Origin: Nesterenkonia alkaliphila
Lineage (GTDB): Bacteria > Actinomycetota > Actinomycetes > Actinomycetales > Micrococcaceae
NCBI RefSeq assembly: GCF_009758175.1
Contig: NZ_WRPM01000098.1
Location: 25,325 to 89,324 of the forward strand
DNA: 64,000 nt
Direction of reading: 5' to 3'
In this document: positions 1 to 8,345 of the stretch, one piece after another
How the letters are laid out: every line of letters starts with the position of its first letter
How positions within the stretch are numbered: position 1 is the stretch's first letter
Position numbers and translations under genes: made by a program
The notes under the pieces: generated by a model
The model's database searches: none
Seen by the model: only the letters and a program-made list of their open reading frames with translations
What the model was told of the DNA's origin: nothing

Positions 1-97
1 TCCAGAGCACCTGACGAAAATTCGTGTTTGCTTTCGCGACCTCGTCGATGATGAAGTGCGTCGCCTTCTCGCCGACGCTGAACTGGTTCTCACTCAT
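1..97 (-). CDS. Cupin-domain protein, N-terminal part only (cut by window edge)
   Basis: Only the first 32 codons are present; the gene runs off the left edge. An AAAGGA ribosome binding site lies upstream of the ATG at 97. The peptide begins MSENQFSVGEKA and reaches NTNFRQVLW, which resembles the start of small single-domain cupins, where an N-x-x-FR-x-V-x-W-T-G stretch precedes the metal-binding barrel. It follows the metal ATPase by 15 bases on the same strand, so the two are probably co-transcribed. The cupin assignment rests on this short motif only. Confidence 0.45.
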   Translation of the reverse strand, partial: MSENQFSVGEKATHFIIDEVAKANTNFRQVLW

Positions 98-112
98 GTG
101 TGTGGTCCTTTC

Positions 113-2152
113 TTAAGATGGAAGTTCGGATGAACTCTGGGCCGTGGCTGGTTCGACCGGGCGGCCTGTTTCATGTGCGGCTCGGGCGCGTTCACTCCTC
201 GACAACGCAGTGGCTCCTTGGGTGTTGCGCAGCAGGCGCATCGCGTTGAGGATTACGATGAGCACCGATCCCTCGTGCACGAGCATGCCGATAGCCATCG
301 TGACACCCCCTGCGAAGACCCCGACGAGCAGCACGACAACGGTGATGAGCGCGATCCAGATGTTCTGGCGCATGACGTTCACGGTGCGTTTGGCGAGGCT
401 GATTGCTTCGGGCAGTTTCAAGAGGTTGTCGCCCATCAGGGCAATGTCTGCCGTCTCCACGGCCACCGCTGAGCCCGCTGCACCCATGGCAACACCAATG
501 TCGGCGGTCGCGAGGGCCGGGGCGTCGTTCACGCCGTCGCCCACCATCGCGACCGTGTGCCCCTCGCGCTGCAACCGCGCGACAGCGTCGAGCTTGTCCT
601 CGGGTAGCAACGAAGCATGGATCTCATCGATACCGACCGCCTCACCGATGGCTTCGGCGACAAGGCGCGTATCTCCGGTGAGCATCACCACCTTCTGCAC
701 CCCGCTAGCGTGCAAGCGCCTGATCATCTCGGGGGCATCCTCGCGGATCGTATCTGCGACACCGATTACGCCAAGCACGCTCTCATCGACCGCGACAATC
801 ATGGGGGTCTTGCCTGCCGCTGCCAGTTTGTTCGCAGCCACAGCCGCCCCCGCGTCGTTCACGATCCCGTACTGTTCGAGCAGCGGCACGTTACCGATGA
901 GTACCCGCTTGCCGTGAGCGTCGGCCACGATCCCCTTGCCCACGACCGGTGTGACCGATCCCGGAAGGCCCTCGGGGGCCACTCCTTCTTCTCGTGCGGT
1001 GTCGAGGATCGGGAGGGCAAGTGGGTGCTCGGACCCTGCTTCTGCGGCGGCTGCCCAGCGAAGCACCTCGCGCCGATCCGCTTCAGGATTGAGCACAACG
1101 ATGTCGGTGAGTACCGGGCGGCCCTCGGTGAGAGTCCCCGTCTTATCGACTGCGACGGCCGAGATCTTGGCCGAGGTTTCGAGGTACTCGCCGCCCTTGA
1201 TGAGAATCCCGTTGCGGGCCGAGCGGCCGATTCCCGCTACGATCGCCACGGGAATCGAGATGACGAGCGCGCCCGGGCAACCGATCACGAGCAACGTGAG
1301 GCCGAGCACTACGTCACCAGAGATGAGGCCCGCCGCAAGCGCGAGTACCATCACCGCGGGCGTGTACCACTTCGAGAATCGGTCGATGAATGCCTGCGTT
1401 TTCGCTTTCGCATCCTGCGCTTCTTCGACACGGTGAATGATGCGCGCGAGCGTCGTGTCGGCTCCGATGCCGGTCGCCATGACCTGTAGGAATCCGCCCC
1501 GCGAGATCGTGCCCGCAAACACGTGATCTGACTTCGTCTTTTCGACAGGGATCGACTCACCCGTGATCGATGCCTCGTCGATCGCTCCGGTGCCTGACAC
1601 GACCTGCCCGTCGACGGGAACTTTCGCTCCGTTCTTTACGAGCACGATCTCGCCCATGCGCACCTGATGTGCGGCGATCTCGACCTGCTCACCGTCGCGC
1701 ATCACGACTGCAACGTCGGGGGCCACCGCGACCAACTCAGCGAGCGCTGCACGGGTCTTGTTCATCGTGCCGGCTTCGAGTGCGTGACCGATCGCGAAGA
1801 GGAACGTCACGGCGGCAGCTTCCCAGAAGTTGCCGATGAGTGTCGCGCCGATCGCTGCAATCGATACGAGCAGGTCGATACTGATGAACTTTACGAGCAG
1901 TGCCCGGACGGCCTTCACGACGATTCCGTACCCCGCGACAATTGCTGCGGCGAGCATGAACGCGTTCGCAAGGGTAAACACATGACCAGAACCGTGGGCG
2001 TGTTCGCCAGCGTCGATCCACCATTGCGGACCGACCGTGACGTTCCAGCTGCCGCCGAAGAGCTTTTCGACGCCGAACGACACGAGAATGAGGAGGCCCG
2101 AGACAACGGGAATGAACCAGTTGCCATACCGCCACTTACGGAACGCGTTCAC
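113..2152 (-). CDS. Heavy-metal P1B-type ATPase with CPG motif
   Basis: 679-residue metal-exporting P-type ATPase of the inner membrane. Membrane segments occur near residues 12-30, 60-85, 92-125, 265-305 and 600-640. The actuator motif TGES is at 197-200, the phosphorylation motif DKTGT at 336-340, the HP dipeptide of P1B pumps at 376-377, TGD at 492-494 and GDGVND at 538-543. The transmembrane metal motif reads CPG (292-294), not the CPC of classic Cu, Zn or Cd pumps. No HMA domain is present at the N-terminus; a separate HMA protein is encoded just upstream. The GTG start is preceded by AAAGG. The substrate cannot be told from sequence; Zn/Cd or Cu are possible. It is the middle gene of a minus-strand unit (HMA protein, ATPase, cupin). 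Confidence 0.93.
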   Translation of the reverse strand: MNAFRKWRYGNWFIPVVSGLLILVSFGVEKLFGGSWNVTVGPQWWIDAGEHAHGSGHVFTLANAFMLAAAIVAGYGIVVKAVRALLVKFISIDLLVSIAAIGATLIGNFWEAAAVTFLFAIGHALEAGTMNKTRAALAELVAVAPDVAVVMRDGEQVEIAAHQVRMGEIVLVKNGAKVPVDGQVVSGTGAIDEASITGESIPVEKTKSDHVFAGTISRGGFLQVMATGIGADTTLARIIHRVEEAQDAKAKTQAFIDRFSKWYTPAVMVLALAAGLISGDVVLGLTLLVIGCPGALVISIPVAIVAGIGRSARNGILIKGGEYLETSAKISAVAVDKTGTLTEGRPVLTDIVVLNPEADRREVLRWAAAAEAGSEHPLALPILDTAREEGVAPEGLPGSVTPVVGKGIVADAHGKRVLIGNVPLLEQYGIVNDAGAAVAANKLAAAGKTPMIVAVDESVLGVIGVADTIREDAPEMIRRLHASGVQKVVMLTGDTRLVAEAIGEAVGIDEIHASLLPEDKLDAVARLQREGHTVAMVGDGVNDAPALATADIGVAMGAAGSAVAVETADIALMGDNLLKLPEAISLAKRTVNVMRQNIWIALITVVVLLVGVFAGGVTMAIGMLVHEGSVLIVILNAMRLLRNTQGATALSRSERARAAHETGRPVEPATAQSSSELPS

Positions 2153-2203
2153 GAATGTGCCGCCTTTCGAATTGGTGAACTTAGTGCGTTAGGAGCCGTT
2201 TGG

Positions 2204-2440
2204 CTAGAACGCGGCGGCCTTCGACTTATAGCCGGCCTTATCGACAGCAGCAATGAGATCGTCGACGGAACTTCTTGTCTCATCGTGGTCGATCTCAACG
2301 CGACCCGAGGCGAAGTGCACCGTCACGTTCTCGACGCCATCGAGCTTGCCGACCTGCTTCTCGATCTTGGTCACGCACGACGGGCACGAGAAACCCTCGG
2401 CACGCAGCAGAGTGTGGGTGGTGTCAGTAGCATTCGCCAT
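2204..2440 (-). CDS. HMA-domain metallochaperone (CopZ-like)
   Basis: 78-residue cytosolic HMA-fold protein, the usual length for CopZ-type chaperones. The metal site GFSCPSC lies at residues 16-22 (Cys19 and Cys22), followed by the expected KIEKQVGKLDGV helix and a DHDET strand region. I chose the ATG at 2440 because AGAGGA lies just upstream and the longer frame adds residues unlike the family. It is first in the unit, 51 bases before the ATPase that lacks its own HMA domain, so it likely delivers metal to that pump or buffers it. The family includes Cu, Hg and Zn binders; copper is the commonest for this motif. Confidence 0.88.
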   Translation of the reverse strand: MANATDTTHTLLRAEGFSCPSCVTKIEKQVGKLDGVENVTVHFASGRVEIDHDETRSSVDDLIAAVDKAGYKSKAAAF

Positions 2441-2532
2441 GATTTGTCCTCTCGCGTCACCCCGAAACGGGGATCGACCAGGAGGTTCCTGGCCTTCACG
2501 ACCCAGACTACTGCGTTGATAGAACCTCATCC

Positions 2533-2546
2533 TTGACGTAGATCAA
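2533..2546. promoter_or_regulatory. FNR/CRP-like palindrome upstream of the metal operon
   Basis: TTGACGTAGATCAA differs at one base from the FNR consensus TTGAT-N4-ATCAA. It sits 93 bases upstream of the HMA gene start, where an activator or repressor site could act. No regulator gene is visible nearby, so the binding protein is inferred only from the motif. Confidence 0.3.
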
Positions 2547-2605
2547 GTCGTGCTCGGAGCTCCTCTCTGTGGCTCACCAGCTACTTGGGTGCTGTGAGTC
2601 GCTTC

Positions 2606-2823
2606 TTGGTTGATCTGCTGGGCGCCATGAAGGTCTACAAGACCGAACTGATCCGTCAGCAAGGCCCTGGCGGACGGTCGAGCAGGTCGAGCTTGCGACC
2701 CTCGAATACGTGTGGTGGTGGAACCATGAGCGGCTCCACGGGGAACTCGATATGCGTACTCCGATCGAGGTCGAACAGGCGTACTACGCTGAAACCGAGA
2801 CGCTTCTGTCACCGACCGGCTGA
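2606..2823 (+). pseudogene. IS3-family transposase (OrfB) C-terminal relic, frameshifted
   Basis: The frame from about 2606 reads ...YKTELIRQQGP, then a one-base loss in the CCC run near 2667 shifts the frame. From 2662 it continues RPWRTVEQVELATLEYVWWW, then NHERLHGELDMRTPIEVEQA, and stops at 2823. The W-N-x-x-RLHG-x-L-x-x-x-TP-x-E pattern is the conserved end of IS3-family integrase-type transposases. The rest of the gene and any terminal repeats are not seen, so this is a dead remnant left by rearrangement next to tRNA-His. Confidence 0.85.
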
Positions 2824-2983
2824 CAGGGAAACCGGTCGGAACAAGAACCAGGCCAATTCAAAATGCTTCTTCCTGCCAAGCGTAGAGACCAAGGCGCCCG
2901 TCTTCGAGCGGATGCAAAGGAAGAGCTGCACTCAGCTCGGGCTGCACCATCATCGGCTCGGGGGCCGCTGAAGCGAAGAAGAA

Positions 2984-3042
2984 GGGAGAGGCTCAAACCG
3001 GACAAAGAGTGGAGACTCTTGTCGAGGGTTTGAACCTCTCCC
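2984..3042 (-). terminator. Long hairpin following tRNA-His
   Basis: GGGAGAGGCTCAAACC (2984 onward) pairs with GGTTTGAACCTCTCCC (ending 3042) with one mismatch, and an inner arm GACAAAGAGT pairs with ACTCTTGTC. The stem begins four bases past the encoded CCA end of tRNA-His on the minus strand and is followed there by a CTTCTTCTTC tract. A transcription terminator or processing stem for the tRNA is the simplest reading. Confidence 0.6.
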
Positions 3043-3045
3043 ATT

Positions 3046-3122
3046 TGGGGTGAGCGACGGGGCTTGAACCCGCGACCCTCGCGACCACAACGCGATGCTC
3101 TACCAGCTGAGCTACGCCCACC
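3046..3122 (-). tRNA. tRNA-His (GTG anticodon)
   Basis: The complement folds as a complete cloverleaf: acceptor GTGGGCG/CGCTCAC, D-loop CAGCTGGTAGAG, anticodon loop TTGTGGT with GTG, T-arm GGGTTCAAGCCCC, and an encoded CCA at the 3' end. The extra 5' G (3122) facing C73 is the identity element special to tRNA-His. It lies 96 bases after the 3' end of orn on the same strand. Its 3' side faces the left accessory region. Confidence 0.97.
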
Positions 3123-3218
3123 ATGTGCTTCTCCGGGAGCAGAGCCCCGGGTGAAAGCAACCAATACATCATACACCTGAAACGTCTCCAGAGCGACTTC
3201 AGTGCCGCTGCCGGGAGA

Positions 3219-3797
3219 TCAGCGCAGCATCTGCTCCCGGTAGTGCTTCAGTTCCGCGATCGAATCTCTAATATCACCCATTGCCCGGTGGTTGCCGGTC
3301 TTCTTGGGAGCGGCCGCTTTGACCTCCGGATACCAGCGGGCAGCCAGCTCCTTGAGCGTGGAGACATCAATGATCCGATAGTGCAGGTACTCGGTCAGCG
3401 TGGGCATACCTAGCCTCAAAAACGCCTTATCCGCATGCACGGTGTTACCGGCCAAGGGGGCCACCCGGGCCTCCGGAACCCAGGCCTGCACATACTCCAG
3501 GACCTTCTTCTCCGCAGTCTCCAGGGCGATGCCGTCCTCTAGCTCAGCCAGCAGCCCGGAGGAGGTGTGCATCTCGCGCACCACTTTCTCCATCCCGGCC
3601 AGTGCCTGCGGGTCAGGGCGGATCACCACATCCACGCCCTCGCCCAGCACGTTGAGGTCGGCATCGGTGACCAGAGCGGCCACCTCGATCAGCACGTCCC
3701 GCTCTGGGCTCAGTCCGGTCATCTCGCAGTCGATCCACACCATCCGGCCGGACCAGTCACCCCCGCCTGCGGGGCTCTGAGCAGTCGTTTCAGTCAC
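3219..3797 (-). CDS. orn: Oligoribonuclease
   Basis: 192-residue DEDDh 3'-5' exoribonuclease that degrades 2-5 nt RNA fragments (including pGpG) to nucleotides at the end of mRNA decay. The four acidic residues and the His are visible: Asp23 and Glu25 in WIDCEMTG, Asp123 in HADKAFL, and His170/Asp175 in NHRAMGDI. Length matches the family (about 180-215). The start is GTG at 3797; the first 17 residues are variable. It is divergent from the glycosyltransferase cluster across 54 bases, so both promoters must lie there. Confidence 0.97.
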   Translation of the reverse strand: MTETTAQSPAGGGDWSGRMVWIDCEMTGLSPERDVLIEVAALVTDADLNVLGEGVDVVIRPDPQALAGMEKVVREMHTSSGLLAELEDGIALETAEKKVLEYVQAWVPEARVAPLAGNTVHADKAFLRLGMPTLTEYLHYRIIDVSTLKELAARWYPEVKAAAPKKTGNHRAMGDIRDSIAELKHYREQMLR

Positions 3798-3851
3798 GGA
3801 GCACCACTCTACTACCCGGCTGGGACCCCTGGCGGGCGTAAACTCAGGCAG

Positions 3852-5360
3852 GTGAACACAGCGCCGCGCGGAGTCATCCTCTATGGCCTGCTCGGCTCCC
3901 TGCTGATCCTGTTCGGCTCACTCGGTGCGGGCTGGTTGGTCACCGACTCCCCGCTGAACCGCTGGGACCCCGTTATTTGGATGCGAGCCGAGGTGGGCGG
4001 CGTCGTGCTCTCGGTGACCGCGCTGACCGCAGGCTGCTGGGTTCTGCTCCATGCCTGGCTGCGGCTGAAGCACGCAATCGACCAGGACGCCGCCCGCCGA
4101 ACTGCGCTGCGCACTGTCACCTCGGCTGCCCTCATCTGGTCCGCCCCGCAGCTGCTGGCAGCACCCATCTTTTCCCGGGACGTGTTCGCCTACCTCAATC
4201 AGGGCAGGCTGGTGCTGATGGGGGAGAACCCCTACACCACCGGAGTCTCCGCTCTGGAGAACTGGTTCCAGCTGGGCACCGACCAGCTGTGGGCCGAGGA
4301 CCCCACACCCTATGGGCCGCTGTTCCTGTGGATAGGTGCAGGAGTGATGGATATCACCGGGGAGTCCGCGGAGCTGGCCATCCTGCTCTTCCGGTTGGTC
4401 TGCGCTGCGGGGATGGCGCTGATCCTGGTCATGGTGCCGCTGCTGGCCCGGATGCTGGGCGCTGATCCGGCCAAGGCCCAATGGGTGGCCTCGGCCAACC
4501 CGCTGCTGATCATCAGCTTCATCTCCAGCGTGCACAATGACGCCCTGATGGTGGGACTGGCCCTGGCGAGCACCTGGCTGGCCCTGCGCGCAGGGCGATG
4601 CACCGGCTCCGCCCACCTGCTGCTGGGACTGGCCGCCGTGCTGCTGATGGTGGCCTCCATCGGCACTAAGCTCATTACCCTGGTGATGCTTCCCTTCATC
4701 GCTCTGCTCTGGGCGGGACCGGCCGCCGGCTGGGTCAAGAGGTTCATCTACTGGGGTCTCACCGCGGCACTGGCCGGGGCAGCCCTACTGGGTATCGGCG
4801 CGGCCGGCGGCTATGGCCTGGACTGGATCATCGTGCTGGCCGGTGCCGGCTCCGGAGCCAGCTTCTGGGCCCCGCTGGCCATTCTGGCCACCCCTTTCGC
4901 TGTGCTGCTCCTACTGCTGGGTCAGTCCCCGGATGCCGCCTATGACCTGGCCAGCCTGATCGGCCGCCTGGCAGCGGTGGCAGTCGTTCTATTCCTGATG
5001 TTCTGGGGTTCCGGCCACCGGATCTACCACCGGATGATGTGGGCCTTTGCTGCAGTAGTGCTGCTCTCCCCGCTCATCCAGCCCTGGTACCTGCTGTGGA
5101 TCCTGCCGCTGTTCGCCGCCGCTGGGGCGCTGACTGGGCCCTCCAGGCGCTGGCCTCTGATCCTGACCGTGGCCGGCACCGGTTTCTTCCTGGCCCAGGG
5201 GGCCGCCGACCAGCTGTTTATCCACCAGTTCCTGGAGCTGGGCAGCGCTATGGTGATCCTTTCGGTGGGGGTCTCCGTGCTCAGCGCCACAATCATCTGG
5301 TTCACCGATTCCCGGGCCCGCTCGGTAGTGTTAAGCAGTGCCCCACAGCCCGCCCGATAA
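3852..5360 (+). CDS. MptB-like polyprenol-phosphomannose alpha-1,6-mannosyltransferase (GT-C)
   Basis: 502-residue multi-pass membrane protein with about a dozen hydrophobic segments. After the first segments comes the GT-C loop with FSRDVFAYLNQG and GENPYTTGVSAL, then PTPYGPLFLW, and later SSVHNDALMVGLALAS. These motifs define the MptA/MptB family, which elongates alpha-1,6-mannan cores of lipomannan-type glycans from C50-P-mannose outside the membrane; the Asp of SRD is the likely catalytic residue. I take the GTG at 3852, just before the hydrophobic N-terminus, because the upstream open frame lies antisense to orn. The 3' end overlaps the next gene by 23 bases. Confidence 0.88.
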   Translation: MNTAPRGVILYGLLGSLLILFGSLGAGWLVTDSPLNRWDPVIWMRAEVGGVVLSVTALTAGCWVLLHAWLRLKHAIDQDAARRTALRTVTSAALIWSAPQLLAAPIFSRDVFAYLNQGRLVLMGENPYTTGVSALENWFQLGTDQLWAEDPTPYGPLFLWIGAGVMDITGESAELAILLFRLVCAAGMALILVMVPLLARMLGADPAKAQWVASANPLLIISFISSVHNDALMVGLALASTWLALRAGRCTGSAHLLLGLAAVLLMVASIGTKLITLVMLPFIALLWAGPAAGWVKRFIYWGLTAALAGAALLGIGAAGGYGLDWIIVLAGAGSGASFWAPLAILATPFAVLLLLLGQSPDAAYDLASLIGRLAAVAVVLFLMFWGSGHRIYHRMMWAFAAVVLLSPLIQPWYLLWILPLFAAAGALTGPSRRWPLILTVAGTGFFLAQGAADQLFIHQFLELGSAMVILSVGVSVLSATIIWFTDSRARSVVLSSAPQPAR

Positions 5361-6999
5361 CCGGTTTTCGCGCGCCGCCGACGCCGCCCGTGAGGCCCTC
5401 GGCAGCTTCCGCGGCACCTCCTGGCTGATTGGCGGGGCGGAGGGTCAGGTCTCACACACGCTGCGGCAGGGCTTGTTGGCTGCGCTGATGATCATGGTCG
5501 GCTCCTGGGGGGTGGGTTGGCTGGTGATGGTCCCCGGCTCCTGGCTCCAGCTGCACCAATGGCTGCTGCCGGTGCGTACCACCACCAGCGGGGTGATCGC
5601 CTGCGCAGTGCTGCTGGTGTTTGGCGCCCTGCTGCTGCTGCGCTCCTGGCTGCGACTCTCCCAGCGGATCACCGGATGGGAGGACCCGGCGGCGCTGCCC
5701 ACTATGCGCAAGGCTGTGCTGCTCTGGGGTGCCCCACTGCTGGCCTGCTTCCCCATCTTCTCCCGCGATGTCTTCTCCTATCTGGCCCAAGGCGGCCTGC
5801 TGCAGGCCGGCCAGAACCCCTATGAGGCCGGAGTCTCCGAACTGCCCGGCTGGTACGGCATCGGCGCCGATGAGCTCTGGGCCGAATCGCCCTCACCCTA
5901 CGGCCCGCTGTTCCTAATGTTGGCCCGGGGCATCTGGTTCATCTCCGCCGGCACCCCGGAGCTGGCCGTGCTGCTGTTCCGCGCGCTCTCGGTGTTCGGA
6001 CTGGCCCTGATGCTGCTGATCATCCCGATGCTGGCCCGGGCCTTCGGCTCCCAGCCCGCCTGGGCGATCTGGCTGTGCCTGCTGAACCCGCTGAGCCTGA
6101 TCGTATTCATCCCCGCTGCGCATAATGACGCCCTGATGATGGGCCTGGCCCTGGCCGGCATCTGGTACGCCCTGCGCCGGCGCCGGTTGGCCGCCTGGTT
6201 GCTGCTGATCGCCGCGGTAGCGATCAAACCGGTGGCCATGGTGCTGCTGCCCTTCGCAGTGCTGCTGCCCCTGGACCGCACCGGGAGCTATCTGCACCGG
6301 ATCCGGGAATGGGTGCTGGCCGGGGGGCTGGCCGCCGGGCTCCTGTTCGGCGGCGGCTGGCTGATCGGCGTGGGCACCGGCTGGTTCACCACCGCCCTGG
6401 GCGCCGGGGCTGAGGCGTTCCAGGCAGCCCCGGTCGGACTGCTCGGGCTGGGCCTGGGCTGGCTCACCGAGACCGCTGGCGGGCCAGCCCAGGAGGTCAC
6501 AGCAACCGTCATCTACACCGCGGCCCGGATCTTCTCCGCAGTGGTGCTCACCGTGCTGCTGCTGAGCCGGCGGCTGGGCAATCCAGTGCTGTGGGCGGCC
6601 TATGGACTCACGGTGGTCATCCTCACCTCCTCAATCATCCAGCCCTGGTACGTGCTCTGGCTGCTGCCGCTCTACGCAGTGGTCCACGTATACCGCGGCC
6701 GGGTGATGATGCTGGTGACCCTGCTGATCACCCTGATGACCCTGCTGGCCATGGTGGGTCAGCTTTCAGTGGCCCAGTGGCTGGACAGCGTGCTGGTGCA
6801 GCTGATCGCACTGGCGGTGGCCGCCGGGTATCTGATCTATATCGTGCTGCTGGACCCCAATACTGCCGCCATGTTCCGGCTGCGGGAAGACTCGGAGCGG
6901 TGGAACTCCGCTGACGGCTGGTTGCGGCTGCGCAGGCTCTCCACCCCGGACACCTCCTGGTCCGCACCCAGCCTCATCCAGCAGACGGAGCGCATATGA
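5338..6999 (+). CDS. MptB-like mannosyltransferase, second copy (GT-C)
   Basis: 553-residue multi-pass protein that parallels its neighbour: FSRDVFSYLAQGG, AGQNPYEAGVSEL, SPYGPLFLML and PAAHNDALMMGLALAG appear in the same order. It carries an extra N-terminal cytosolic stretch of about 40 residues and a C-terminal tail of about 50. The GTG start at 5338 lies inside the end of the upstream gene, so the two are translationally linked. Tandem divergent copies suggest successive steps in making one mannan or lipoglycan. The exact donor and linkage are family-level inference. Confidence 0.87.
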   Translation: MPHSPPDNRFSRAADAAREALGSFRGTSWLIGGAEGQVSHTLRQGLLAALMIMVGSWGVGWLVMVPGSWLQLHQWLLPVRTTTSGVIACAVLLVFGALLLLRSWLRLSQRITGWEDPAALPTMRKAVLLWGAPLLACFPIFSRDVFSYLAQGGLLQAGQNPYEAGVSELPGWYGIGADELWAESPSPYGPLFLMLARGIWFISAGTPELAVLLFRALSVFGLALMLLIIPMLARAFGSQPAWAIWLCLLNPLSLIVFIPAAHNDALMMGLALAGIWYALRRRRLAAWLLLIAAVAIKPVAMVLLPFAVLLPLDRTGSYLHRIREWVLAGGLAAGLLFGGGWLIGVGTGWFTTALGAGAEAFQAAPVGLLGLGLGWLTETAGGPAQEVTATVIYTAARIFSAVVLTVLLLSRRLGNPVLWAAYGLTVVILTSSIIQPWYVLWLLPLYAVVHVYRGRVMMLVTLLITLMTLLAMVGQLSVAQWLDSVLVQLIALAVAAGYLIYIVLLDPNTAAMFRLREDSERWNSADGWLRLRRLSTPDTSWSAPSLIQQTERI

Positions 7000-8345
7000 G
7001 ACCCGCCCCGCTCTCGGCACGGACTGTGCTCATTCTGCTTACGGCCACGGCATTCGCAGCGCTGCTCTCGGTTTTGGCCGTGCAGTGGTGCCGGATCAAC
7101 GGCTGGACGGACCCGCAGCAGCACCTGGCCATGTGCTACTCCGACTTCCCGCTGCTCTTCGCCGAACGGGGCCTGGCCGATGGGGCCTTCCCCTTCATCA
7201 CCCCCGTTGCACCGGAGCAGACCATGGAGTACCCAGTGCTGATCGGCGCAGTGGCGGGGCTGATCGCTGCTGTCATCCCGGGACAGGGCGCGGCCGCGGA
7301 ACGGATCCTGGCCTTCCATGACCTCAACCACCTGGCGGTCATCGGCTGCTGGGCCGGGCTGGTGCTGCTGACCGCCGCCGCCCTGCCGACATCACGACGC
7401 CGCCACGCCCTCCTCGTTGCCCTGGCACCGGGGATCATCCTCACCGTCTCCATCAACTGGGATATGTGGGCGGTGGCCCTTGGCGCCGCCGCCCTGCTGG
7501 CCTGGGGCAGGCACCGCCCGGTGCTGGCCGGGGTGCTGATTGGGCTGGGCACGGCGATGAAGCTCTACCCGCTGCTGTTCCTGGGGGCGATCATCGTACT
7601 GTGCCTGCGTACCGGGAAGTACCGGCCGCTGGGCGGCGTCGTAGTCTCGGCAGCGCTGAGCTGGCTGGCGGTGAATCTGCCTTTTATGCTCTCCCAGCCG
7701 CAGCAGTGGCGGCTCTTCTATGAGTTCTCCTCCGCCCGGGAGCCCGGGTTCTCCTCCGTGTGGCTGGCCCTGGCTCCCACTGGATGGTCGGGGGAGACCT
7801 TCTCCCTGCTCTCCAATGGGCTGTTCCTGCTGTGCTGCATCGCGATCGCCTGGCTGGGCCTTGCCGCCCCTGTCCGGCCCAGTACCGCGCAGCTGAGCCT
7901 GTTGATTGTGGGCTGCTTTGTGCTGTTGGGGAAGGTCTACTCACCACAGTTCGTGATCTGGCTGGTCCCGCTGGTGGTGCTGGCTGTGCCGCAGGTCAGG
8001 GTGTTCCTCATCTGGCAGGCCGCGGAGGTCTTCCACTGGGCCAGTGTGTGGCTGATCAGCGCCAAGATCACTGCCGAGGCCGGTGGTGGGGACTTCGGGC
8101 AGGGCCACTATCTGTTCGAGACGCTCTACGGGCTGGGCATCGCCGCCCATATGATTGCGCTGATCTGGGTGCTGGGGCTGGTGGTCCGCGATATGCTACG
8201 CCGGCCGGAGTGGAACTCGGGGCGGGGCTCGGATCAGGGCTCGGAGCCGGATCCACTGGCCGGGCCCACCGCCGAACAACCCGATGTCTTCACCCTCCCC
8301 GGGTTCAGGCGGAGACTCGCCTCCCAGGAGGCCGGCCGTGATTGA
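6996..8345 (+). CDS. GT87-family (DUF2029) polyprenol-phosphate sugar transferase
   Basis: 449-residue membrane glycosyltransferase of the GT87/DUF2029 type. The extracellular loop after the first segment has CYSDFPLLFAERGLADGAF and a later TMEYPVLIGAVAG, which match the D-x-P and EYP motifs of the family (PimE-like mannosyltransferases and AftC relatives). Further motifs are GTAMKLYPLLFLGA and SPQFVIWLVPL. The ATG overlaps the previous TGA as ATGA. The C-terminal 55 residues are hydrophilic. As third GT-C enzyme in the unit it probably acts on the same lipid-linked glycan; which sugar it adds is unknown. Confidence 0.85.
   Translation: MRPAPLSARTVLILLTATAFAALLSVLAVQWCRINGWTDPQQHLAMCYSDFPLLFAERGLADGAFPFITPVAPEQTMEYPVLIGAVAGLIAAVIPGQGAAAERILAFHDLNHLAVIGCWAGLVLLTAAALPTSRRRHALLVALAPGIILTVSINWDMWAVALGAAALLAWGRHRPVLAGVLIGLGTAMKLYPLLFLGAIIVLCLRTGKYRPLGGVVVSAALSWLAVNLPFMLSQPQQWRLFYEFSSAREPGFSSVWLALAPTGWSGETFSLLSNGLFLLCCIAIAWLGLAAPVRPSTAQLSLLIVGCFVLLGKVYSPQFVIWLVPLVVLAVPQVRVFLIWQAAEVFHWASVWLISAKITAEAGGGDFGQGHYLFETLYGLGIAAHMIALIWVLGLVVRDMLRRPEWNSGRGSDQGSEPDPLAGPTAEQPDVFTLPGFRRRLASQEAGRD

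Noticed and set aside
617..1489. Long plus-strand open frame opposite the first ATPase
   Set aside because: It is the antisense shadow of a well-supported ATPase; the product has no recognisable domains and no ribosome binding site.
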